NCBI GenBank assembly: GCA_015680685.1
Contig: MNCI01026937.1
Coordinates: 534,449 to 598,448 of the forward strand
Length of the DNA: 64,000 bases
Direction: 5' to 3'
From: Gnetum montanum
Taxonomy: Eukaryota; Streptophyta; Gnetopsida; Gnetales; Gnetaceae
Shown here: one piece after another, positions 23,396-34,251 of the stretch
Position numbering within the stretch: the stretch's first letter is position 1
Layout: each line of letters opens with the position of its first letter
Notes under the pieces: generated by a model
The model's input: the letters and a program-made list of their open reading frames with translations, nothing else
Database searches by the model: none
Told to the model about the DNA's origin: nothing
Position numbers and translations under genes: made by a program

Positions 23396-23529
23396 AACTA
23401 CCACTCGTACGAAATGATGTTAAACTACTACACGTCTACAATGACATTAAACTATTACATGTCCACAATGATGTTAAACTATTACGCATCCATAATGACA
23501 TTAAACTATTACACGTCCGCAATGACATT
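23396..23529 (+). repeat. TTAAACTA array after protease of B (left of C)
   Basis: Five tandem units of about 30 bp, (A)AATGAYRTTAAACTAYTAC.YRTC, run up to the C insertion. The array resumes at 33494, which shows C landed inside it. Confidence 0.85.
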
Positions 23530-24448
23530 TGATGAGTGGCGAGATACCCCTACACTCAACCATACGAATATGAGCGTAACACATGCGATCTGGTCGAACT
23601 CTGTAGACTAAGTGCCTACACGCCTCATGGAACACTTAAGTTTAAGAATTCTTTTTCTTCCCAAACTTACTTGTAGTTGTCATGGTGTATGGTTAAGTAA
23701 GTCTGAGGTATATGATTTTTATATATTTTTCGGTTTTATCTCCTATGCTATTGAGCTAAAGGGTTGAAAAAGCTAATTCCTAACTTTAACTAACTAACTA
23801 AGTCTAAATTAACCTAGCGTCAGCATCCCTTTCCACTTACCGTACACACCCTGAACTGATGCAACCATGGCTGCCAAATGTTAGTCGTTGCTGGGATCAC
23901 CACGCGTAACGCACGTGCTCAAAGCAGTCGTACTAAGGCACTTAACTAGGAGAGAAGGGTTGAGAAAGATTTAATTCCTAATAAAGAATGTAAATGGAAA
24001 GTAGTAAATAACAATAAATAAAATTCCTAATTAGCCTATTCCATGCACTGCAAGGTTTATCCAGGAAGTTTGTCTTTATTTCCATACACAAACTTGTGTT
24101 CAGGTACAATGTCTGCTCGAATAAAGATCCTTTCACTTTAGGACTCCTACTGTGGGCACATGGAAAATATTCTATCTTTGGAGTGATCAATCTGCCAAAG
24201 TTTCACTATGGTCTAAGCCTAGGATGCAAAACAAGGGAGAGCCGCCTCTTATTTATAGATTTTGCGGTGCACCGCGATATCGCGGCGTACGCGATATGGC
24301 AGGGGATGATGCAATATCACCGTGTATGCAATATGGCAAGGGACGACGCGATATTGTGGCATACACGATATAGCGTGGGATGCAATATCACGGCGGACGT
24401 GATATCACATACGCGATATCGCAGCCCATGCAATATCGCATCCCATCA
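23530..24448 (-). repeat. 3' LTR of element C (919 bp)
   Basis: On the minus strand it begins TGATGGGATGCGATATTGC and ends CACTCATCA. It is collinear with 32714-33493 except that it is 139 bp longer, all within the GATATC array and TATA region. Confidence 0.92.
24245..24448 (-). promoter_or_regulatory. TATA box and GATATC palindrome array of C 3' LTR
   Basis: The minus strand has ten RATATY-core units, many of them palindromic GCGATATCGC, between the LTR start (24448) and the TATA core CTATAAATAAGAGG (24258-24245). The array is the most CpG-rich part of the element. Confidence 0.75.
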
Positions 24449-24486
24449 TACCCCCATGACTGAATGAAAACTCGTCCTTGAGTTCC
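24449..24486 (-). promoter_or_regulatory. Polypurine tract region of C
   Basis: The minus strand reads ...AAGGACGAGTTTTCATTCA, then GTCATGGGGGTA, abutting the LTR start. The same module is in A, E, F and G. Confidence 0.85.
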
Positions 24487-26252
24487 TTACAAAATATTGG
24501 GAAGGTATGGGATTATTGACTGAATGGAACTAATGGGATGACATGTGAATGGATCATCATTACAAGACAAAACTGGTGTTCATGACAACAAGAGTGAACA
24601 CCTTATTACATTTGACATCAGGCCTTAGTTGGCAGCTGAGAGAGAAGAGAGAAGAGAGAAGAAGTCTTATTGCTGCCAACACCAAGATTGCATCTTTTTT
24701 GTCCATCCATAAGCACATCATCGATCTTGCTCCTTGCATAGCTGCTTCAGCACTGCTCCATTCCATGTGTTCCTTCCAAATCCAATCCGTTGTTGCATGA
24801 TTTCCATCTGCACACACAACACAATCTTTATATTAGCAAGGGTAAATGAATTTCAATACAATTGATACCTTGCTGCAGTGAAAGGTCTATTGGCTAGGTT
24901 GTCGTATGGCTGATTGAGAATCTGGAGATATGATATTAGTGACTATCGAAGGTGTAGGGGTTAGGAGAAAATCGAAAAAATTGGGCCCTATACCCCCATG
25001 ACTAATTGCGAACCTCCGGTAGCGATAGAATGGATTAAGAAAAAGGAATAAGAAAGATAAAGAAAAAGAGACAACTATAACGTTGATGAAATAGATGTCA
25101 AGATGGAAATGAAAAAAAATAAAATTGATTGCAAAAATGTTAAGGGAAAGAATTTAACTGGTGCACGAACGAAGAATGTCAGTGGGTCCTCCCCAAAGTA
25201 GGCTCATGCCCTTAATGCCCTGACAAACCCACATTCAAAGAGTCCGTAGGCTCTGGGAATGTCATTTGGAACAAGAGTTAAAGTCTTAACCGCAATAATT
25301 TACCAAAAATAAAACAATGCGTCAACCAAAATATATACACTAATGATACAACCGACAATGAGGTGAATACGAAGAGAAGGATGGAGAGAAGAGAATGGAA
25401 TGGAGTCCCAAGAACAAGGTGGTGTACAGCCCCTTGTGTCTTTCATGATTAATGTGATTCAGAAAATCTCATTCCAACTCTGGCCTTAAACAAACCACTT
25501 CTAGTGACTTTGCATTAATACATTTCGCCAAACCATCCCCTTGAAGTAACAAGAATGCCTACCCCAACAGTCACCACCATTCCGATGAAACAAAGGGGGA
25601 GAGAATAGGAAGCGAGAAGGGCCTTAGTTAGAGGGAACATTTTTATTTTGAGTTCCATAACCAGTGCTTGTAGGCCAAATAATTATTTCATCTAAGGGAT
25701 GTTCTTTGAATTCTCACTTTTTTCTCTCTTTTTTTTTTGTGTTTTATGTGTTTATGCATGAGAACCACGCCATGCAAAGACTTGGTTATTTTTATTTGCT
25801 TAGCTTCCCAATAATTGGGTAATGTCGAAATAGTAAGAAAACTCAAGAAGAAAACATCCAAGCACCCAAGAGAATGGCCAACACAAATGCACCAAGTTCC
25901 CTTGAAGTCACACCCTTTTCAAACCTTGAGTCCTTTCTTAGTTTGAGAAATGCCCAGTCACCAATTCGTTAAGGTTTTTATTAGAAAGGGACTATGCATT
26001 TCCAAGCTAAGAGAGACCATAGAAAGTGTGGATGAATGGATGAAGTGAATTCATTGCCTGCCATATCAAAAGAAACATACCTTAGTATCAACATCATGAC
26101 TTAAAGATAAAAACCAAACATTAGCAATCAATAGGAAAATAGTTCATACCATTATTCCAAACACTTATTGAATGAAAAACTTACAGGTTGGATACACACA
26201 CACACACAAAATGAAAAATTATAACGATGATGTAAAACAAAAACAAGAAAAT
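24487..26252 (-). other. 3' untranslated region of C
   Basis: About 1.8 kb without a coding frame. It aligns with the G region at 62823-64000 (for example the block at 24940-25010 versus 63290-63370). It lacks the accessory ORF that A has in this position. Confidence 0.7.
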
Positions 26253-29200
26253 TTAAAGAAAGTTGTAAAACAAGAATGTGTAAAACAAAAACATGTAAAA
26301 TAAAAATGTGTAAAAAAAATTAAAAAGAACTAAGGGCCTCGATTTATTAGCACAGGTGGCCATCTCCCCCATGATTGAATGGAAAGGGGAAGATCCAAAA
26401 TAAGGAGTGTGTTTGTCCGCTACTATAGGTGTGAGTTGCACTGGCTATTCTTGGTTCATGGAAAGGTTTGGTTTGTTGCACATTGTCATGGCTCCCGAGG
26501 GCAAGGTCATATGGATAATGTAGGGTCCCTCCCACAATGTTTGAAATTTAGTATGTTGTGGTACATGTGTGGGATTCCAGTAAAGGACCTTGTCTCTGGG
26601 TTGGTATTTGACCTTTTGAATTTTTGAGTCATGACGTTGTTTTTTGTATGCCTTGTGTATCTCGTTTGATGACAGGGAAACCAATCGATTCTTGTCTAGC
26701 ATGTTAGTGATTCCAATCATTGTTTTTGTGCTAGATCGAGGTTGAGGTGAAGGTCACATGCCATGGATAGTGTATGAAGCTCTGTTTGAATTGGAAGTTT
26801 TGGCATTTTTCTGTACACCAACTCATAGGGAGAGTAGCCTGTAGGGAGTTTTCAAGTGGAGCAGTATGCCCAGAGAGCATCATTCAGTTTCGTGCTCCAG
26901 TCTCGCCTAAATTTGCTGATTGTTCTTGTTAATATTCTTGTAATGTCCCTATTGGTGACCTTGGCTTGGCCATTAGCTTGGGGGTGATAAGGTGTGGTCA
27001 ATTTATGTTCCACCCCTAAGCATTGCATTAATTTGCAAAAGGTTGCACCAGTAAAATGTGTTCCATTGTCAGAGATGAGTGCACATGGCACATTACACCT
27101 ATTTACAATTTGTTGTTGTACAAATCGTGCAACTGTAGCTGATGTGAAATCTATTACAGCTGCTTCTTTAGCCCATTTGGTTAAGTAGTCAATAGCAACA
27201 ATAATATAAGCTTTCCCATTGGACATCGGTGTAATAGGCCCCATAAAATCTATTCCCCAAATATCGAAGGGTTCTAAGGGTTGAATCCATTGTTGTGGAC
27301 CCTCCATTCTAGTAGTCATTCCACCATCCCATTGACAGTGTTCACAAGATTGGACAAATTGATGGGCATCCCAAAATAGCGTTGGCCAGTAGTATCCTAC
27401 ACGTAGGATCTTAATGGTTGTTTGTCTCCCTACATAGTGGCCCCCACAGGGACCCTCATGAGCATCCTGGAGAACCCTTAATTGATCCTCATTGGGTACA
27501 TACCATCAAACCAAGCCATCAGGACAGACTTTATAGAGTTGTCCCTTGATTTCCATGAAGTACTTAGTTTTATGAAGAAATCGTTGTTTCTTCCAAAATT
27601 CTAACCCCTGAGGTGTTTGTTGGGAAAGGAGATAAGTAAGAATGCTACTATACTAATTTTTTCCTGTGGGTTGATTATTTATTACACCGACAAAGAGGGT
27701 TTCATTAGAAAAATGATCAAATACGTCGTATTCATCCTCTTTGTTGTCCCAATGCAACCAAGATAAATGATTGGCAACAATGTTCTTGATGCCCTTTCGG
27801 TCTTCTATTGTTAAATCGAACTCTTGAAGGATTACCAACTAACATATAATATGAAGGCTAACCGTTGGTTTATTTATGAGGAACTGAATTGCACTATGAT
27901 CTATATGAATGTACACTTTGTAGCCCAACACATAGTGCCTAAATTTTTCCAATGCAAACACTACAACCATTAATTCATTTTCGGTGGTGGTGTAGTTGAG
28001 TTGTGCACCAACAATACTCTTACTCGCATAGTGGATGTAATAAGGGCATTTTTGTTCATCTAATTGTGTTAGTATAGCTCCTAAGGCATAATTAGATGCA
28101 TCGGTCATGATATGAAATGGTCTACACCAATCAGGGGCTTGTAGAATATGGGTTTCCACAAGCCTTTGTTTTAGAGTTTGGAATGCTCGTTCACATTCCC
28201 TAGTCCATTTGAAGGGTGCATCTTTTTTCATTAATTCTACCAGTGGTTTGGCAATCTTGGAGAAGTTCTCAATGAATCTCTTGTAGTAGCCAGTGTGTCT
28301 AAGAAATGATTGAATATATTTTACCGTTTCAGGTTGTCGAGTGATTCCTTGGATAACCTTTACTTTTTCTGGGTCCACCTCTATTCCTAATTGTGAGATC
28401 CTATGCCCTAGTACTATGCCCTCTTAAACCATCAAATGGCTTTTGTTCCAATTGAGCTTTAGATTGGTTTCAACACATTGTTTTAGCACCTACTCTAACT
28501 GGTCTAGGGCTTGATCAAAGCTTGTCCCATAAGTGGAGAAGTTGTCCATAAAGACTTTCACTTCATTTCCTATTTGTTGTTGAAAAATTCTTAGGACTAA
28601 ACGTTGAAATGTGGCGGGGGCATTGCACAAGCCAAATGGAATTTTCTTATATGCAAACATTCCCTAGGGACTGGTGAACATCGTTTTGGCTTGATCTTAT
28701 GGTGCTATTCATATTTGATTATATCCACTATACCCATCTAGAAAACTATAATAGCGATGCCCTGCTATAGTGTCCAAGACTTGGTCGATGAACGACAACA
28801 AGAAATGATCTTTGAATGTTTCCATGTTCAGTAGCCTAAAATATATACATATCCTCCATTTGCCTCCTTTCTTAGGCACAATTACTAGAGGACTAACCCA
28901 TTCACTATCAACAATGGGATATATGAACCCGGCCTTGAGGAGTTGCTCTATCTCTTCTTTCACCACTTGTTTCAATTTTGGGTTCAATCACCTCTGTGGT
29001 TGCTTTCGAGGCTTCATGGAGGGGTCTGTGTAAATCCTATGCTGGCATATCCTAGGGTCTATTCTAGTTATCTCGAGGTATGACCAGGCAAAGGCTTTCG
29101 ACCATTTTTTGATTACCTTCAATAGGCTTTCTTTTTGCTTGGGGACAAGGTTTGTGTTAACAATTACCGATTTTCCATTTTCAAGGGTTATGTATTCCAG

Positions 29201-29470
29201 ACCGGTGGACAATGGTTTTAGATCTAGGGGCTCCTATCTAAATTCCTTAGGAATCTCCAACTTTCCCCAATTAATTTTTTCAAAGTTAAGGGTTGGAAGT
29301 TGGCAACGAACTTGCTCTAGTACGTCTGTGCTTTCAATGTAAGCACTAGTTATCCCCTCAGTTACTTCCATGCATGTTATCAAGTTACTCTCCTGATCAG
29401 CCATCAGCCACTAGGTGTTCTCTTGTTGTGTGGCTGCTGCATATAGGCACTTTTGTATGTCAATATCCTA
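26253..29470 (-). pseudogene. pol: pol of element C: RT, RNase H, integrase (decayed)
   Basis: One frame runs from about 29470 to 26600, broken by stops. RT: LEYITLENGKSV near 29200, WVSPLVIVPKKGGKW near 28890, FLDGYSGYNQI near 28740, and the active-site loop VFMDNF near 28545, where the usual second Asp is Asn. RNase H: HIMTDASNYALGAIL near 28110, TTENELMVVVFALEK near 27970. Integrase: HEGPCGGHYVGR near 27460, the CEHC zinc pair near 27340, then GIDFMGPI (27260), SDNGTHF (27070) and QAKVTNRD (26950), where the catalytic Glu is Lys. A Phe-rich hydrophobic tail ends near 26253, as in A. Loss of both an RT Asp and the IN Glu makes it inactive. Confidence 0.9.
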
Positions 29471-29479
29471 TGCACACCG

Positions 29480-29935
29480 ATTTCATGCAGGCAATGTTAA
29501 ACTTCGCATCACCCATGATTTCTGCATGCAATGACACCCTGTGTCACTATATGTGATGCACGTAACTCTCTTCCTCTCAATATTCCCAAAATTATTTTTC
29601 TTGGATATTTCCAAGGAAAGATTGTGGATTCCTAGGTGTGCATCAATTATACTCAGCCATGCCCTTCCCATTATGATTGGGAAATCCCCTTTGTCATTGT
29701 TTATTTGGATCACCAAGAAATCAGCTAGATATGACCAACCACCCATGGTGGTAACAATGTCCTCAACCTATCCCAAAGGAACAGTGATATACTGGTCAGC
29801 CAGCTCTAAGCGAATATTGCTCTTTTTGAGTGGAGGCATGTTCCAGGTTTTATACAATTCTTGTGAGATTAAGTTGACCCCAGAGCCTAAGTCGAGGAGA
29901 GCCTTATGGGGTTCATTCCCAGTGACTTGGAGATA
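29480..29935 (-). pseudogene. Aspartic protease of element C
   Basis: The minus strand reads ALLDLGSGVNLIS near 29880 (D-L-G instead of D-S/T-G), then LADFLVIQINNDKGDFPIIMGRAWLS near 29710, the usual second half of a retroviral-type protease with the I-I-M-G-R segment. It sits in the same frame as RT. One stop at about 29770 and others downstream break it. Confidence 0.75.
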
Positions 29936-29999
29936 AACTAGAGGGACCCTAGGATCATATAATTTCTTAGGAAGGTGGCCTACTTTAATCTAGTTGGTA

Positions 30000-32570
30000 A
30001 TGGTATGTGTTAACATAACCACGTGCATTGGGTACGATCTTTTATTTGAAGAAGGTCTTGAAACCTTGTTTGGTATGGAGGTGTTTAGATGTTCAACCAC
30101 TTGTGAGGGTGAGGGTTTAGTTGGATTGTTGGTCCTAGAGAAGGGTTTTTTCGACATAACATTGTTGGTCCTCTATTTCTGGGATAACCTTTTACTTTTT
30201 CAGGTTGAGGATTGGAAGCCCTTGTAACATTGGGCTGTTGCGATTAAGTGGGAAATACCTTTGGCATTGTTGGAGCAGTTGGTGATGGAGCTACTGGAGT
30301 GAGATGTGCAGATGGATTTGGAGGATGGTATACATGTGGAGTGTCCCTTCCAAGAGAGGAAGTCTGATAATATTCCTGAACTGGGTAGTGATGCTATGGA
30401 GTTGCGTAACCCATAGGGTCACTTGGAGGAATCGGCTGCTACATGTAGTAACCATACGGATCAGGCTGTCGGTAAGGGTACTATTGTTTTGGTGATGGCA
30501 TCCCCCATGACTGTGGGTATTGCCACTGCTGATGTTTCTCGATGGGTTGTGGTGGAGTTCCACTTGGATAGTACATCAACAGTTGATGGAACTATCTTGG
30601 GTTATCTTGGGGATAAGGTAACCTTCAGGGTGTCTATCGTCTGTTCAGTCTCGGATTGAGTACATACACCCTAGACTCTTGTAGATGTGAGATGATTGGA
30701 CAATATCCGTTAGGATGATCATAGTAGCAGATCTCACATCCACCATCATCGTCTATGTCTGAATCCACAACCTCATCGGAGATAGTTATTTTCCCCTTAC
30801 CCTTGTCACGTGCAAGGCCTGAATCTCTCCGCTTTGTCTTGTTCTTGTCACTACTTCGTTCCTCCTTAGACTCTTCTACAATCTTTAGGACAATTTCAAT
30901 TTTACTGTCTAAGGAGCTCCATACTTCATCTACCCTAGCCGCTACTTCTATTGTTAGCTTTTGAAGCAGAAAGGTTTTTCTATTCACCAACTCTTCGATT
31001 GGTGACTCATCCTCTTCATCGCAAAATCTCACTCCCTTCTTTCGAAGAGAGGGATCACGATTGTATTCTTCCACACTCTCTCTTTTTCGTAGCTCCCCTT
31101 CTTCTTTGGCTACTTGTTCCAACAAGTGATGAACTTCATGGGATCTAAGTTCTGATAGTCTCCCTTGGGCATAAGTCCCAAGGGTTCTCCTGGTTTCATA
31201 CCTTAGCCCATCTACGAGATGGCGGAGTTGATCCCGTTGAGCGTAACCATGGCCTGGGCAATGATGTAACAATGTGTAGTAGCGGCCCATGGTAGCATCC
31301 AAGGATTAATAAGTACCTTTCTTCCATCCTTGGATCTGCTTACACAAATTAGACACTCTAGAGTACATCTAATACTTATCATTGAAGAGTTCTAACATCG
31401 TACTCCACCTCCTAATGGTTTCCAGTTCTAAGGACTGGTACCAACTCTCTGCTTCGTTGATGAGTGTCATGGGAAACAACTTTAGTTTTTGCCACTCATT
31501 TTCTATGTTTTGCAAGGTGCAGGCATCATGAGATTCCTGTAAATGATTTTGCATACCCATGTTATATCCCCCTTCGAAGCATGCAATATTGTTCATGTCT
31601 AAGAGCTTGATCCGGCTATCTTCTAAATGCCTTGTTGGGATTCTCACTACCTCTGTTATGTTTAGCATGCTTTGGGTGGAAAGTAGGGGTTCATCATGAT
31701 CATCTCTTTCATGACTTCTATGATGTCTCCATTGTTTCCTACCTTCCCTTCATTCATGCCTAGATTCTCTAGACTACCCTCATCCTCTCTCTCGACTCTC
31801 TTGTCGAGATCTCTCATTTTTCTTACCTTTATCCTCTCCATTATGCTCTCTATGATTTCACCCTGATGTGGAAGGAGAGGGTGAATGATGTGAAGAAGGG
31901 GAAGAAGAAGGAGAACCATTGCCATGACGATGTTTCTTGCCTTTTCTTCTATGGCTTCGGCCTTGATCGTGATGATGATCTGAGTGCTCATCCTTTTCAT
32001 TTGTTGTTGTTCCCTCTATGAACAGTTGGCGTTCATGGAAATCAGAACCAAGGTTGTGTATCGTTGAACGTAGGTTCTGATACCCCACCTCCTTACCATC
32101 GTTAGGAGGGAGAACATCTTTTGATAGAGAACCCATTATAAGTGGTTCACTATCTCTTATTTCACTTAGGACGTGCGGGACCTCTTTGCCCTTCAATAGT
32201 GTATGTTGGCTCTCCTACCTTGAGTCCCTCATACATTGTAAAGCTATGGGATGATAATCCCTTACATCAAAATATGCCACAATGTATTCAACATATAATT
32301 CTATCATGCTGATATGTGCCAAAGCACGGAGGAGCATGTTGGGGACTGCACGATCTGGAGGTAACACTATGTTACCTTGTAAGTCTCTCTAGCGCATCTG
32401 TTCATCTTGATGGAAGATAAAAGTAAAATTGGGAACATACTCATCGGGATGAGTATATTCCATCCTATATTGTTGAGGAACTGGCTGATTTAGGTTATGT
32501 GTTTTGATTGCCAGCTGTTCTTTGTATGATCCCTAGGTGATGTGCTCTTGTGAGAAGAAGAAGAAGACAT
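30000..32570 (-). pseudogene. gag: gag of element C (decayed)
   Basis: The ATG at 32570 starts a Ser-rich MSSSSSHKS, and a frameshift soon after moves into the main gag frame (32500-30634). Visible: a basic Ser/His-rich stretch at 32000-31860 (HRRKGKKHRHG); the gag core EAESWYQSLELETIRRWSTML near 31420; LRHLVDGLRYETRRTLGTYA near 31200; a Lys/Glu-rich segment; and a knuckle-like CEICYYDHPNGYC near 30710 (C-x2-C-x3-H-x4-C, the spacing seen in Athila-type gags). A Pro/Gln/Tyr-rich linker follows (30560-30250). Stops are scattered. Confidence 0.8.
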
Positions 32571-32693
32571 GATGTCTTATAGGTATGCTAATTTTACCGT
32601 TTAAAATTTTTTTGTTTGATTAACACTAAGGTTCATTTAAGCTCCCAATGATGTAAATGATCTCTTATGTCCTACTTAGTGCACAAACACTTA

Positions 32694-32713
32694 GTCCCCG
32701 GCAATGGTGCCAA
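32694..32713 (-). promoter_or_regulatory. Primer binding site of C
   Basis: The minus strand reads TTGGCACCATTGCCGGGGAC, directly adjacent to the 5' LTR end. The signature TGGCGCC.TTGCCGGGGA is characteristic of Athila-type elements, which is my main ground for the lineage call. Confidence 0.85.
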
Positions 32714-33493
32714 TGATGAGTGGCAAGGTACCCCTACACTCAACGATACAAATATGAGCATAACACACGCGATCCGGTCAAACTCCGCAGACTAAGTGCC
32801 TACATGCCTCATGGAACACTTAAGGTTAATCATTTGTTGTCTTCCAAGACTTACTTGTAGTTGTCACGGTGTATGGTTAAGTAAGTCTGAGGTATATGAT
32901 TTTTATATCTTTTTTGGTTTTATCTCCTATGTTATTGAGGTAAAGGGTTGAAGAAGCTAATTCCTAACTTTAACTAATAACTAAGTCTAAATTAACCTAG
33001 CGTCAGCATCCATTCCCACTTACCGTACACACCCTGAACCGATGCAACCATGGCTACCAAACGCTAGTCATTGCAGGGATCACCACGCGTAAAGCACGTG
33101 CTCGAAGCGGTCGTACTGAGGCACTTAACTAGGAGAGAAGGGTTGAGAAAGATTTAATTCCTAATAAATCATGTAAATGAAAAGCAGTAAATAACAATAA
33201 ATAAAAGTCCTAATTAGCTTATTCCATGCATTGCAAGGTTTATCCAGGAAGTTCGTCTTTATTTTCGTACACAAACTTGTGTTCAGGTACAATGTCTGCT
33301 TGAATAAAGATCTGTTCACTTTAGGACTCCTATTGTGGGCACATGGAAAATATTCTATCTCTGGAGTGATCAATCTGCCAGAGTTTCACTACAGTCTAAG
33401 CCTAGGATGCAAAAAAAGGGAACAACGTGATATCATGGACGTGATATCGCATGGGATGCGATATCACGGCCCATGCGATATTGTGTCCCATCA
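32714..33493 (-). repeat. 5' LTR of element C (780 bp)
   Basis: It is collinear with the 3' LTR up to about 33420. There the segment carrying the TATA core and most of the GATATC array is missing: four RATATY units remain against ten in the 3' LTR. It ends at ...TCCCATCA, after which the B array resumes. Confidence 0.92.
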
Positions 33494-33540
33494 ATGTTAA
33501 ACTACAACATATCCGCAATGACATAAAACTAGCCACGATC
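33494..33540 (+). repeat. TTAAACTA array of B, right of C
   Basis: ATGTTAAACTACAACATATC and GACATAAAACTAGCC continue the 23396-23529 array in phase. Confidence 0.8.
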
Positions 33541-33987
33541 AAGAATGGCTGGTTTATTTTAAAACACACTGAAATAGTTTAAATCTCTCTTGTTTTCTTA
33601 TGGCCTGAAATGGCCTTGAACTAGAACAAGTTATAGTTCCATTTCTTTAAAATTACATTCTTTGTTTGCATGCATAGTTGCATCCTTGCTCTACAAATCA
33701 TTATTCCCCTTACATTTCTTCTACACTGTTATCATTTCAATTACATTCACACTTATATTTACAAATAGTTAAAACAACAAAACAAAAAATAATAATAAAA
33801 AAAAAATATTTTGTGTTTACACTTGTGTTTATCAAAAGTTTGGACAAAACTTAAAATAAAAAAAAACTTAATAACATAAAAACAGCAGCAAAAAAAATGT
33901 ATAAATGTATAAATGGATAATATCAAATGTTAACATTGTATCATACATTTTCTTTCATACAATCTACAAAATTTCAACACAAAAAAA

Positions 33988-34019
<32 letters not shown>

Positions 34020-34251
34020 AAATATAAACTATAAAAAAAATTAAAATTCTTGTACACACACATGGCTTGATATGGCCTTAAACTGCCACCCCCAGCCCGG
34101 TATGGCCTTAAACTACCATACATCCAGGCATGATGGTAAACTACCCTTGGTGTACCATCGGTTACATTTAAATGTAAAATCAATTTCTTAAGAAAAAAGA
34201 AAACTCACCCTTGCTAACATAGCTCCTTGTTTCATTGGCAGGAGCAAACAC
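33541..34251 (+). other. PR-RT spacer of B
   Basis: AT-rich and non-coding, with three more TATGGCCTTAAACT.CC units (33600-33625 and 34070-34140) and an (AT)n run at 33989-34018. It ends with an acceptor-like CTCCTTGTTTCATTGGCAG at 34241, ten bases before the pol ATG. D has the same arrangement. Ogre-type members of the Tat lineage are known to have an intron here, so this may be the remnant of one. I could not find a matching donor. Confidence 0.55.

Larger units (their letters stand above)
23530..33493 (-). mobile_element. Element C: Athila-like Ty3/gypsy retrotransposon inside B
   Basis: LTRs at 32714-33493 (5') and 23530-24448 (3') enclose primer site, gag, protease, RT, RNase H, integrase, 3' UTR and polypurine tract, all on the minus strand. 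The flanking 5-mers ACATT (left) and ATGTT (right) are compatible with a decayed target duplication. B resumes in register on the right. Gag lies in one frame and pol in another, each broken mainly by stops. The element is about 10 kb. Confidence 0.92.

Noticed and set aside
23396-23529. Possible CRISPR-like array of ~30-bp units
   Set aside because: Units are directly adjacent and degenerate without unique spacers, and lie inside a plant retrotransposon.
30755-31148. Plus-strand open frames across 30755-31148
   Set aside because: Antisense shadows of the gag frame of element C, which has recognisable domains on the minus strand.
33989-34018. (AT)n run as a functional element
   Set aside because: Simple microsatellite in an AT-rich spacer; slippage is sufficient explanation.
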